64,000 nucleotides of DNA, taken from Actinophytocola oryzae. Its GTDB lineage: Bacteria > Actinomycetota > Actinomycetes > Mycobacteriales > Pseudonocardiaceae. The stretch covers positions 710,437 through 774,436 of the forward strand of contig NZ_SOCP01000004.1 of NCBI RefSeq assembly GCF_004364325.1. Reading direction: 5' to 3'. Positions 26,548 to 34,160 of the stretch are shown in pieces. A program made the position numbers and the translations under genes. How positions within the stretch are numbered: the stretch's first letter is position 1; every line of letters starts with the position of its first letter. Under the pieces are notes generated by a model. The model was not told where the DNA came from. It ran no database searches and was given only the letters and a program-made list of their open reading frames with translations.

Positions 26548-27372
26548 TTACGCCGCGACGGCCACGGGGACCTCGTGCACGGTGCGCACCAGGTCGCGGG
26601 CGAACGCGCCGGGGTCGGGCGAGCGGAAGATGTTGCGCCCCATGGCCACGCCCGCCGCGCCGGCACGCACCATCGCGCCGACCCTGGCGAGCAGCGCGGC
26701 CCGGTCGGCGACGGGTGGCCCGCCGGCGAGCACGACCGGCACCGGGCAGGCGCGTACCACCGCGGCCAGGTTCTCCTCCGTGCCGGGGTAGCTGACCTTG
26801 ACCAGGTCGGCGCCGAGGTCGGCCGCGAGGGTGGCCGCGTGGGCGACCAGCTCCGGGTCGGACGGGTCGGCGATCGCGGGGCCCCTGGCGTACATCATCG
26901 CGAGCAGCGGCAGGTTCCAGCGGTCGCACAGCTCCGCGGTCCGCGCGAGGTCCGCGACCTGCGTGGCCTCCTGCCGGGAGCCCATGTTGACGTGCACGCT
27001 CACCGCGTCCGCGCCGAGGCGCAGCGCCGACTCGACGCTCGCCACCAGGTACTTGGCGTCCGGGTCCTGCGCGTGTGTGGTGCTCGCGCTCAGGTGGACG
27101 ATCAGCGACGTCTGCTGGAAGTGCCTCGGGTCGAGGGTGCGGGCGGTGCCCTTGTGGACGACGACCGCGTCCACCCGTGCGTCGGCGAGCCGGCCGACCA
27201 GCCGGTCGAGCGAGCCGTCGGGGGTGATCGGGCCGTCGCTCACCGAGTGGTCGAGCGGCACGATCGCGAGCCGTCCGTCACCGCGCCCGTCCAGCCGGTC
27301 GAGCCGTAACCGCGCGCCGAACGGGAGGTGTGGGTTGCCTCCGGACGGGAGCACGGAACTTCGTGTCGTCAT
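26548..27372 (-). CDS. Class I aldolase of the ADH-synthase (GriI / AroA') type
   Basis: This 274-residue DhnA/LacD-type TIM-barrel aldolase has AIVPLDHSVSDG with the catalytic Asp, the Tyr in LLAMMYARGP, the Schiff-base Lys in ADLVKVSYPG, and the phosphate-binding GVAMGRNIF. The closest functional families are 2-amino-3,7-dideoxy-D-threo-hept-6-ulosonate synthase and GriI, which condense aspartate semialdehyde with a keto-sugar phosphate or DHAP. The aspartokinase 28 nt upstream fits an aspartate-semialdehyde substrate. The usual partner, a DHQ-synthase-II (GriH)-type cyclase, is not in this window. The first about 30 residues precede the barrel and have low complexity. Confidence 0.85.
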   Translation of the reverse strand: MTTRSSVLPSGGNPHLPFGARLRLDRLDGRGDGRLAIVPLDHSVSDGPITPDGSLDRLVGRLADARVDAVVVHKGTARTLDPRHFQQTSLIVHLSASTTHAQDPDAKYLVASVESALRLGADAVSVHVNMGSRQEATQVADLARTAELCDRWNLPLLAMMYARGPAIADPSDPELVAHAATLAADLGADLVKVSYPGTEENLAAVVRACPVPVVLAGGPPVADRAALLARVGAMVRAGAAGVAMGRNIFRSPDPGAFARDLVRTVHEVPVAVAA

Positions 27373-27400
27373 GTCTCACTCCTCCTGGTGTCGTCGGTGC

Positions 27401-28696
27401 TCACGCCGTCGCCCTGGTGTCTTCCTCGTCCGGCTCCTGGTTCAGCTCGAACTGCTCGTGCAGCGCGGCGACCGCGGCGGGGACCTGCTCGGCCTCGACG
27501 AGGAACGTGGTGCGGGCCTGCGTGCAGGACACGCACTCGGCGTCCACGCCCGCGTCCACGAGCGTGCGCATGGCCAGTGCCGTCAGGCCCGGCCTGCTCA
27601 GCAACCCGATCCCCACGACGGAGACCGCGCCGACCGAACGTCGTACCCACGCGGACCCGCCGTCGGGCACCACCACGCCGTTCACGGCGGACAGGGCCTC
27701 TGCCGCGGCGACCTCGGGCACCGAGCACGTCAGCTGCAGCTCGTCCTCGCCGACCGGCCGCCACACGACCGAGCCGACGGCGATCTGCCGCAGCGCCAGC
27801 ACGTCGAGGACACCCGCGACGCGGGCGGCGGGCTCGCCGCCGGCGCGGACGACCAGCTGGGCGACCGAGCGGTCGTGGGTGACGGCCGCGACGCCTGCCC
27901 GGTTCTCGTAGCCGCCGGGCGCGGGGCGGGGTACCGTCTCCGCCGAGGTGTCGAGCATTCCCGTTCTCCTTCCGATGATCGTGCTGCCGTGTCCGCGTCC
28001 CGCGGAGTCGGCGACGAGGATGTCCACGCCGTGTGCCGCCGCCAGCTCGACGGCCCTGCTGTGCAGGACCCGCGCGCCGGAGAACGCCATCTCGGCCATG
28101 ACCTCCGCGTCCAGTTCGTCGAGCAGCGCGGGGTCGGTGACGATGCGCGGATCGGCGCTGCGCACGCCGTCGACGTCGGTGTAGATCTCGCAGAGCGACA
28201 CGTCGTGCGCGATGGCCAGTGCCACGGCCGAGGTGTCCGAGCCGCCCCGGCCGAGGGTGATGACGGCACCCAGCTCGTCGCGTGCCTGGAACCCCGCGAC
28301 GACGACCACGTGCCGCCGCGAAAGCCACCGGCGCACCGGCGCGGCGTCGACGTGCGACACCGTGCCGACGCCGGGGCGCCCCGTGGCACGCATCCCCGCC
28401 TCGGGACCGGTGAGCGACACCGCGGGCACGCCGAGGTCGCGCAGTGCGATCGCGAGCAGCGCCGCCGAGCCGTTCTCGCCGGTGGCGAGCAGCTTGTCGG
28501 TCTCGTGGGGGTCGGGGCCCGAGCTGACCGCCTCCGCGGCACGCACGAGCTCGTCTGTCGTGTCGCCACGGGCGGACACGACGACGATCACCTGCGCGCC
28601 CTGCCGGTAGGACTGGGCGACACGGCCGGCGACGCGCACGACCTGGCGGTCGGTGGCGAGCGAGCTGCCACCGTACTTCTGGACTCTGATCTCCAT
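27401..28696 (-). CDS. Aspartokinase, probably pathway-dedicated
   Basis: This 431-residue aspartate kinase has the N-terminal KYGGSSLA motif, GRGGSDTSAVALA, the EIYTDVDGV substrate loop and two C-terminal ACT domains. It makes aspartyl phosphate, the precursor of aspartate semialdehyde. The regulatory region diverges from the feedback-sensitive actinobacterial LysC: the usual ISTSEIRIS strand reads VSCTQARTT, and the first ACT loop lacks the usual VSS segment. Relaxed lysine/threonine inhibition is therefore plausible (inference). It heads the minus-strand operon and faces a divergent exporter across a region with two SARP-like boxes. Confidence 0.92.
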   Translation of the reverse strand: MEIRVQKYGGSSLATDRQVVRVAGRVAQSYRQGAQVIVVVSARGDTTDELVRAAEAVSSGPDPHETDKLLATGENGSAALLAIALRDLGVPAVSLTGPEAGMRATGRPGVGTVSHVDAAPVRRWLSRRHVVVVAGFQARDELGAVITLGRGGSDTSAVALAIAHDVSLCEIYTDVDGVRSADPRIVTDPALLDELDAEVMAEMAFSGARVLHSRAVELAAAHGVDILVADSAGRGHGSTIIGRRTGMLDTSAETVPRPAPGGYENRAGVAAVTHDRSVAQLVVRAGGEPAARVAGVLDVLALRQIAVGSVVWRPVGEDELQLTCSVPEVAAAEALSAVNGVVVPDGGSAWVRRSVGAVSVVGIGLLSRPGLTALAMRTLVDAGVDAECVSCTQARTTFLVEAEQVPAAVAALHEQFELNQEPDEEDTRATA

Positions 28697-28786
28697 GTCG
28701 CTCCCAAGGAGTTCGCGCGAGCGGCCATCGCGGGGCGGGGCAGAGGGTCGTGGTCTCGATCGGACCGGCCCAGCATCGGGTCGCGC

Positions 28787-28804
28787 CGTTAAGCCGGGGT
28801 TATC
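28787..28804. promoter_or_regulatory. Putative SARP box A: CGTTAAG-4-GGTTATC
   Basis: Two GGTTAAC-like heptamers are separated by four bases, giving an 11-bp period, the layout of SARP activator sites. The box lies about 90 bp before the aspartokinase start, in the 209-bp region between the divergent aspartokinase and MFS genes. It nearly matches box C at 32357, sharing the central CCGGGGTTAT. Confidence 0.5.
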
Positions 28805-28837
28805 GCCGCCCCCGCCCGTTTTGTCCGGGCCCGTGCG

Positions 28838-28855
28838 GGTTAACCGAGGGTGAAC
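28838..28855. promoter_or_regulatory. Putative SARP box B: GGTTAAC-4-GGTGAAC
   Basis: A second direct heptamer pair with 11-bp period lies 50 bp before the MFS exporter start in the same divergent region. It would serve the plus-strand operon (exporter, phosphatase, CysQ). Confidence 0.45.
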
Positions 28856-28905
28856 CGCGCCGGGGGAGCCTTGGCGCTCCACAGGTGGACGGAAGGGGTG
28901 GCGAC

Positions 28906-30117
28906 GTGCGAAGGACCTGGGCGTTCGTGCTGTTCGCCGGCGCGTTCGCGGTGTCGTGCACGGAGTTCGTCGTCGTCGGGCTGCTCCCGCAGATCGCGGC
29001 CGACCTGGACGTGTCGGAGGCCGTCACGGGTCAGCTGGTCACCCTCAACGCGGTGGCGTTCGCGGTGGGCGCGCCCGTGCTGTCGGCGCTGTGCGTGCGG
29101 GTCGACCGGCGGCTGCTGCTGCTCGGCACGCTCGCGGTCTTCGTGGCCGGGCACGTTACGGCGGGACTGGCGCCCAACTACGCCGTTCTGCTCGCGTCCC
29201 GGCTGCTGTCCGGCGGCATGATGGGCCTCTACCTCGCCACCGCGATCGCGGTGGCGGCACGCCTCGCGCCACCCGAGCGACGCGCCAGCGCCATGGCGAT
29301 CGTGGTCGCCGGGGTCAGCACCGCGACCGCGCTCGGCGTGCCGGTGAGCACCCTGCTCGGCCAGCACGCGGGCTGGCGGCTGCCGATGCTCGGCATCGCC
29401 GGGCTGGCACTGGTCGCGCTGGTGCTGGTCGCGGTCGTCGTCCCCGCCACGGGTGTGGACGACGGGCCACCGATGACGGCACGGCTGCGTGCGCTGCGCA
29501 ACCGTCCCGTCGTCATCGGACTGACCGCGATCGTGCTGTTCTGGGGCGCCTCCTTCACCGTCTACACCTATCTCGTACCCCTGCTGGAGACCCGCGCGGG
29601 CGTGCACGGCGGGCTGGTCACGGTCGTGCTGTTCCTGGCGGGCCTGTGCGCCGTCGGGGGCAACCACCTCGGCGGTCGCGGCGCGGACCGCGCGCCCGCG
29701 GCGACCCTCGTGGTCACCGCGGCGGTGACCGCCGCGGCGTTGCTGCTCGTGCTGCCGGTCGCCACCGGTCCCGCCGGTGCCATCGCCCTCGTCGGGGTGT
29801 GGCAGCTGGCCGCGTGGTCGTTCGTGCCCGCCGTGCAGGCGGTGCTGTACCGCGCCGCCGGCCCCGGCGGTGACCTCGCGGTGTCGTTCGCCGTGTCCGG
29901 GTTCAACGTCGGCATCGTCGCGGGCGCCGGCTTCGGCGGCATGGCGCTCGCCGCGGGCGGCATCCCCTGGGTCGTGGTGCTCGGTGCCGCGACGGGCGTC
30001 GTCGCGCTCGGCACGGTCGTCGCGTTCGTGCGTGCCGGCCGTCCGTCCACACCGGAGCCGACGCCGGTCCTCGCGGGAGTACGTGAACCGGCCCCCTCAG
30101 AGAGGACACCGACATGA
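28906..30117 (+). CDS. MFS drug/metabolite exporter (DHA1 type)
   Basis: This 403-residue protein has about twelve hydrophobic helices. The N-terminal FAVSCTEFVVVGLLPQIAADL and the GGMMGLYLATAIAVAARL helix are typical of the AraJ/YdhP branch of the 12-TM DHA1 family, proton-driven exporters of small molecules. It is a reasonable candidate for export of the sulfated product. The start is a GTG with GGAAGG about nine bases upstream. The open frame extends to 28750 but the extra part resembles no family sequence. Its stop overlaps the HAD start (ATGA). Confidence 0.88.
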   Translation: MRRTWAFVLFAGAFAVSCTEFVVVGLLPQIAADLDVSEAVTGQLVTLNAVAFAVGAPVLSALCVRVDRRLLLLGTLAVFVAGHVTAGLAPNYAVLLASRLLSGGMMGLYLATAIAVAARLAPPERRASAMAIVVAGVSTATALGVPVSTLLGQHAGWRLPMLGIAGLALVALVLVAVVVPATGVDDGPPMTARLRALRNRPVVIGLTAIVLFWGASFTVYTYLVPLLETRAGVHGGLVTVVLFLAGLCAVGGNHLGGRGADRAPAATLVVTAAVTAAALLLVLPVATGPAGAIALVGVWQLAAWSFVPAVQAVLYRAAGPGGDLAVSFAVSGFNVGIVAGAGFGGMALAAGGIPWVVVLGAATGVVALGTVVAFVRAGRPSTPEPTPVLAGVREPAPSERTPT

Positions 30118-30761
30118 CCGCCGAGTTCCAGGCCGTCCTGTTCGACATGGACGGCACCCTGATCGACTCGACCACCGCGGTCCGCCGCGCGTGGCGCCGC
30201 TGGGCCGACGAGGAGGGCATCGAGGTGGCCCGGCTGGCGGGCACCTCCGGGCGCCCCGCCCGGCGGATCGTCACCGACCTCGTCCCGCCGGAGCGGGTCG
30301 AGCAGTCCCTGGCCCGCTACACCCACATCGCGACCCACGACCTGGACGGCGTGGCGGTACTGCCCGGCACGCCCGCCGCGCTCGACGCCACGGCCGAGCA
30401 CCACGCGATCGTCACCTCCAGCTCGCGGGACGTGACCACGGCGAGGATGGCCGCCGCGCGGCTGCCCCTGCCCGAGGTCGTCGTCACCGCGGAGGACGTC
30501 GCGGACGGCAAGCCCCACCCGGCGGCCTACCTGCTGGCGGCGGCACGCCTGGGGGTCGACCCGAGGCGGTGCCTGGTCGTCGAGGACACCGACGTCGGTG
30601 TCACCGCGGGGGTCGCGGCGGGCTGCCCGGTGCTCGGCGTCGGTCCGAGGGTGACCGCGGACGCCGGCGTGCTCGCGCTGGTGCCCGACCTGTCGACCGC
30701 TCGCTTCGCCGCGACCGCCGACGGCGTCGCCGTCTCCTTCGCCGACCGGATGGCGGCCTGA
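30114..30761 (+). CDS. HAD-superfamily phosphatase
   Basis: This 215-residue HAD hydrolase of the beta-phosphoglucomutase/glycerol-phosphatase group has motif I LFDMDGTLID with both Asp residues, motif II VTSSSRD, the Lys in GKPHPAAYLL and motif IV VVEDTDVGVTAG. It probably dephosphorylates a small phosphorylated intermediate. The aldolase product in this cluster would be such a compound if it follows the GriI/ADH-synthase model (inference). It is translationally coupled to the exporter gene. Confidence 0.85.
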   Translation: MTAEFQAVLFDMDGTLIDSTTAVRRAWRRWADEEGIEVARLAGTSGRPARRIVTDLVPPERVEQSLARYTHIATHDLDGVAVLPGTPAALDATAEHHAIVTSSSRDVTTARMAAARLPLPEVVVTAEDVADGKPHPAAYLLAAARLGVDPRRCLVVEDTDVGVTAGVAAGCPVLGVGPRVTADAGVLALVPDLSTARFAATADGVAVSFADRMAA

Positions 30762-30777
30762 CCTACCGGAGGAACCC

Positions 30778-31545
30778 GTGTCCGACACCCCTGTCCCCAC
30801 CGACGACCACGTGCTGGCCAGGAAGCTGGCCACCGCCGCGGCCGAGCGGCTGCGGCGCCTGCGTACGTCGGGCTCGCTGTCCGGTGCGGCGCTGGGCCGG
30901 GCGGGCGACCGGCTCGCGCACCTGCTCCTCACCGAGGAGCTGCGAACCCACCGGCCCACCGACGCCGTGCTGTCCGAGGAGGACGAGGACGGCGTCGCGG
31001 ACCGGCGCCCCGACCGCGTGTGGATCGTGGACCCCCTGGACGGCACTCGCGAGTACGGCGAGCCGGACCGTGCGGACTGGGCCGTGCACGTCGCCCTCGC
31101 GGTGCGGGGCGAGCCGGTCGTGGGCGCGGTGGCGCTGCCCGCCGACGGCGTGGTGCTGGCCACCGACGACCCGCCCCGGCTGGTGACCCGGTCGTCAGAG
31201 GGCACGCGCCTCCGGGTGGCGGTGAGCCGCAGCAGGCCGCCCGCGCTCGTGGCGCGGCTGTGCTCGGTGCTCGACGTCGAGCTGGTCCCGATGGGTTCGG
31301 CGGGCGCGAAGACCGCCGCGGTGCTCGCGGGAGGGGTGGACGCATACGTCCACGCCGGTGGTCAGTACGAGTGGGACAGCGCGGCACCGGTCGCGGTCGC
31401 CAACGCGGCAGGCGCTCACACGTCCAGAGTGGACGGTTCACCGCTGGTGTACGACAACCCGTCCGCGTACCTGCCCGATCTGCTGGTGTGCCACCCGGAC
31501 CACCGGGACACCCTCCTCACCGCACTCGCGGCGGTGCGTGACTGA
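30778..31545 (+). CDS. cysQ: 3'(2'),5'-bisphosphate nucleotidase, CysQ-like (PAP phosphatase)
   Basis: This 255-residue member of the inositol-monophosphatase superfamily has the metal site WIVDPLDGTREY and the second motif YEWDSAAPVAVANAAG. CysQ enzymes hydrolyse 3'-phosphoadenosine-5'-phosphate, the by-product that inhibits sulfotransferases. Its place beside CysCDN and a sulfotransferase supports this reading over a plain inositol phosphatase. The GTG start has GGAGG six bases upstream. A strong hairpin follows the stop. Confidence 0.85.
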   Translation: MSDTPVPTDDHVLARKLATAAAERLRRLRTSGSLSGAALGRAGDRLAHLLLTEELRTHRPTDAVLSEEDEDGVADRRPDRVWIVDPLDGTREYGEPDRADWAVHVALAVRGEPVVGAVALPADGVVLATDDPPRLVTRSSEGTRLRVAVSRSRPPALVARLCSVLDVELVPMGSAGAKTAAVLAGGVDAYVHAGGQYEWDSAAPVAVANAAGAHTSRVDGSPLVYDNPSAYLPDLLVCHPDHRDTLLTALAAVRD

Positions 31546-31561
31546 GCCATTCCCTGACAGG

Positions 31562-31592
31562 CGTCGCGCGAAGCGTTCGGCTTCGCGCGACG
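31562..31592 (+). terminator. Rho-independent-type terminator after cysQ
   Basis: A perfect 13-bp stem (CGTCGCGCGAAGC and its complement) with a GTTCG loop begins 17 nt after the cysQ stop, followed by a pyrimidine/T-rich run. It separates the plus-strand operon from the convergent minus-strand genes. Confidence 0.8.
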
Positions 31593-31608
31593 TTCTGCTC
31601 TGTCCCTC

Positions 31609-32061
31609 TCACGCGGAGCGCGGGTCGGGGACCGTCCACTCGGTGGCGCACGACGCGGCGACCCGGCGTGCGGTGCCGACGACCGCGGACCAGATGAGCG
31701 GCGGCGTGCGGAGTGCCGGCGGCACGCGCCAGGTCTGTGCGCCGTCACCGCTGGGCAGCACGACCACGCCGCCCGAGGGCACCAGCCACACCCGGAACGG
31801 GCGCAGGTCGGCAGGCAGCAGCGGATACCGTGTCGCGGCGGGCTGGGTGAGGAAGGTGAGATGGTCGCGGTCCGGGCCCACCACGATCGGACCGTCCAAC
31901 ATGGACAGTCGCAGCTGCGTGTGCACCAGCTCGCCGAACCGGACGGGCATGACGATCGCGTCGAGATCTTCGCCGACCACCACCACCGGCCTGCCGGTCG
32001 GCGAGGACGACTCGCCGAGGAGTGCTTCGTACTGGCGTCGGTCGGTGGTGGAGAGTCTCAT
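31609..32061 (-). CDS. Conserved-looking hypothetical protein, about 150 residues
   Basis: I do not recognise a family. The protein has 150 residues and no membrane helix or signal peptide. It contains a hydrophobic strand GRPVVVVGEDLD followed by AIVMPVRFGE, then FRVWLVPSGGVVVLPSG, and ends in a WTVPDPRSA tail. It begins 9 nt after the MbtH-like gene and should be co-transcribed with it. The compact reading frame, overlap-style spacing and consistent actinobacterial codon pattern support it being a real gene. Confidence 0.6.
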   Translation of the reverse strand: MRLSTTDRRQYEALLGESSSPTGRPVVVVGEDLDAIVMPVRFGELVHTQLRLSMLDGPIVVGPDRDHLTFLTQPAATRYPLLPADLRPFRVWLVPSGGVVVLPSGDGAQTWRVPPALRTPPLIWSAVVGTARRVAASCATEWTVPDPRSA

Positions 32062-32070
32062 GGCGAACCT

Positions 32071-32301
32071 CTAACGGTCGTCGCGGCCCCGCTTCCGTGC
32101 CGGGCCGGTCGTCCACCGACGGGACGGCGCTGCCGTGGCGTGCCACAGCTCGGCGACCTGGTTCAGTGCGACCTCGGCGGTGCTGGAGAAGCCCGTGGGG
32201 CGCCAGCCTCCAGGTAACGGCAGATGGCTTGGCCAGATGCAGTAGCAGCCCTCGTCGTTGACGACGACTCGGTAGTAAGTCGAAGGGTCCGCGGAGTTCA
32301 T
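32071..32301 (-). CDS. MbtH-like protein (NRPS adenylation chaperone), divergent
   Basis: This 76-residue protein aligns with MbtH: YRVVVNDEGCYCIWPSHLP then PGGWRPTGF, matching the family's NDE-x3-S-x-WP and P-x-GW-x2-G. The later CL-x2-I-x3-W region reads ALNQVAELW and the family's WTDxRP end is missing, so it is a divergent member. MbtH proteins bind and activate NRPS adenylation domains. The only NRPS visible is the PTM synthase 20 kb away, and PTM clusters do not usually need one, so its partner may lie outside the window. A SARP-like box lies 56 bp upstream. Confidence 0.75.
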   Translation of the reverse strand: MNSADPSTYYRVVVNDEGCYCIWPSHLPLPGGWRPTGFSSTAEVALNQVAELWHATAAPSRRWTTGPARKRGRDDR

Positions 32302-32356
32302 GCGTACCTTTGTGGTCGGGAAGGACTCCTTGCCACCGAATACCCTACGTGCCCGC

Positions 32357-32374
32357 GGTTAGACCGGGGTTATA
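32357..32374. promoter_or_regulatory. Putative SARP box C: GGTTAGA-4-GGTTATA
   Basis: A direct heptamer pair with 11-bp period overlaps the stop codon of the response-regulator gene and lies 56 bp before the MbtH-like start. It shares CCGGGGTTAT with box A. The overlap with coding sequence means part of its conservation could have other causes, but only three bases are the stop codon. Confidence 0.45.
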
Positions 32375-33038
32375 CGCCCGAGTCCTCGTCGATACCGCGC
32401 AGTAGTCCCGCGGCCGTCCCCTTCTTGATCGCGTCGACGCGCGAGGTGGCCTGCAGCTTGCCGTAGATGTTGGTGAGGTGCCGTTTCACGGTGCCCTCGC
32501 TGATGAACAGGCGCCCGGCGATCTGCGCGTTGGTCAGCGCCGCCGCGACCAGCTCGAGGACCTCGGTCTCCCGCGCGGAAAGCAGGCTCTGCTGCTCCCG
32601 CGCCCGCTCCAGCGAGCGCATCGTCGTGCGCGGTACGGACAGCAACACGTTGCGCTGGTTGCGGTTCACCGAGTGGACGGTGGCGAGCAGCTCGTCGCGG
32701 CCGATGCTCTTCACGAGGTACGCGGCGGCGCCGGACTGCAGCAGCTCGCTGACCACGCCGGAGGACTCGTGCATCGTCAGGATCACCACCGCGGTGGCCG
32801 GGCACGTGCGCGCCAGCTCGGCGATGACCGCCTTCGCGCCGGGGCCCGGCATCTCGACGTCGAGCAGGAGCACGTCGGGCTGGTGGCGCATGACCAGCTC
32901 GACGGCCTGGGGGCCGGTGGCGGCCTCGCCGACGATCCGCACGTCCGGGTCGGTGGCCAGGAGCTCCTGCACGCCCTGGCGGAACAGGGTGTGGTCGTCG
33001 GCGACGGCAACGGTCACCCGGCGGGACGAGTCCGTCAC
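32370..33038 (-). CDS. NarL/LuxR-family response regulator
   Basis: This 222-residue protein has an N-terminal receiver domain (VADDHTLFRQG; phosphorylatable Asp in VLLLDVEMPG; ILTMHES; Lys in AYLVKSIG) and a C-terminal LuxR helix-turn-helix (LLSARETEVLELVAAALTN, ISEGTVKRHLTNIYGKL). It overlaps the preceding kinase gene by 4 nt and is its obvious partner. It probably controls this cluster, but its binding sites are not identifiable here. Confidence 0.92.
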   Translation of the reverse strand: MTDSSRRVTVAVADDHTLFRQGVQELLATDPDVRIVGEAATGPQAVELVMRHQPDVLLLDVEMPGPGAKAVIAELARTCPATAVVILTMHESSGVVSELLQSGAAAYLVKSIGRDELLATVHSVNRNQRNVLLSVPRTTMRSLERAREQQSLLSARETEVLELVAAALTNAQIAGRLFISEGTVKRHLTNIYGKLQATSRVDAIKKGTAAGLLRGIDEDSGV

Positions 33039-34102
33039 TGGACCTCCGTCACCGGGACCGTGATCGTCACGGTCGTACCCGCTCCCTCGATGCTCGACAC
33101 CAGCAGGTCACCGCCGAGGAGCTTGATGCGCTCGCTCATGGACAGCAGCCCGATGCCCGGTCTGGTCCGCGTCATGTCGAAGCCGACGCCGTCGTCCTGG
33201 ACCTTCGCCACCGCCTTGCCGTCGTGCATCTCGATCGTCACGCGGATGGAACGTGGCGTGGCGTGGCGGACCCCGTTGCGGACGGCCTCCCTGAGCACGA
33301 TGAACATCTCCTCGGTGACCTCGCTCGGGAGACGGCCGAGGTCACCGGTCACCGTCACACCGGCCTCGATGGCGTCCGGCACGTGCACGTGCATGTACTC
33401 GGCGACGGCCTCGCGCAGCCCACCGTGGCTCTCGGTGGAGAAGCGCAGCTCCTGTGCGGTCTCACGCACCGCCGCGAGGGCGTCCCGCATGAGCGCCGCG
33501 GCCTGGACGATCTTCTCCCTGGCGTGCTCCGGGTCCTCGTCGCGGTAGATGTCGTGCAGCTCGAGGTCCTGGATCGCCACGCCGATCGAGTGCGCGGCCC
33601 GGTCGTGCAGCTCGCGGGCGATCCGGTTCCGCTCGTCCCGGTGCGAGTTGTTCACCCGTTTGAGCAGGAAGCTCGCGTAGGACACCGAGCCGAGACCGAC
33701 CCTGCGCATGATCGCCGCGTTGAGCGTGACGGCGGCGGCGAGCGTCGCGGCATCGTCGCCACCGCCCGCCCGTAACTCCCGGATTACCTCCGGAAGGAGT
33801 ACGCCGAACATCTCAATGGCAGCACGAATCGATTCGCTCGGGTGAATTCCGTGCATTGCGCGGGTTACGCCGATCTCCTCGGTCAACCGCGCCGTGCGGA
33901 ACTCGCCGGTCAGTGCCGCGCTGGTGTAGCTCTCCACGTCGTCGAGAACGGAGCCGAGCTGGTATCTGAGCTGGTCATCCGCTTCCGCGCTTTCCACGAG
34001 TGGGCTTTCCACTTCGCGAAGGCGATCCCGAAGGGCGGACATGGCACGCTGCCGAACGGACGACGCGAAAACGACGTCGATCCGGTCGTGCTCTGTGGCC
34101 AT
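33035..34102 (-). CDS. Cytoplasmic sensor histidine kinase (HisKA_3 type)
   Basis: This 355-residue kinase has the phosphoacceptor helix RNRIARELHDRAAHSIG and a HATPase domain with EAVRNGVRHA, DDGVGFDM and PGIGLLSMSERI. It has no membrane-spanning segment, so it should sense an intracellular signal or a partner protein through its about 150-residue helical N-terminus. I used the ATG that gives MATEHD; a TTG two codons upstream is possible. It overlaps the response regulator gene. Confidence 0.88.
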   Translation of the reverse strand: MATEHDRIDVVFASSVRQRAMSALRDRLREVESPLVESAEADDQLRYQLGSVLDDVESYTSAALTGEFRTARLTEEIGVTRAMHGIHPSESIRAAIEMFGVLLPEVIRELRAGGGDDAATLAAAVTLNAAIMRRVGLGSVSYASFLLKRVNNSHRDERNRIARELHDRAAHSIGVAIQDLELHDIYRDEDPEHAREKIVQAAALMRDALAAVRETAQELRFSTESHGGLREAVAEYMHVHVPDAIEAGVTVTGDLGRLPSEVTEEMFIVLREAVRNGVRHATPRSIRVTIEMHDGKAVAKVQDDGVGFDMTRTRPGIGLLSMSERIKLLGGDLLVSSIEGAGTTVTITVPVTEVQ

Positions 34103-34160
34103 GGACAACCATCCGTAGTCGACTTCGGGTGCCGGATTTGCGCAGTACGGAGTTGGTCAA

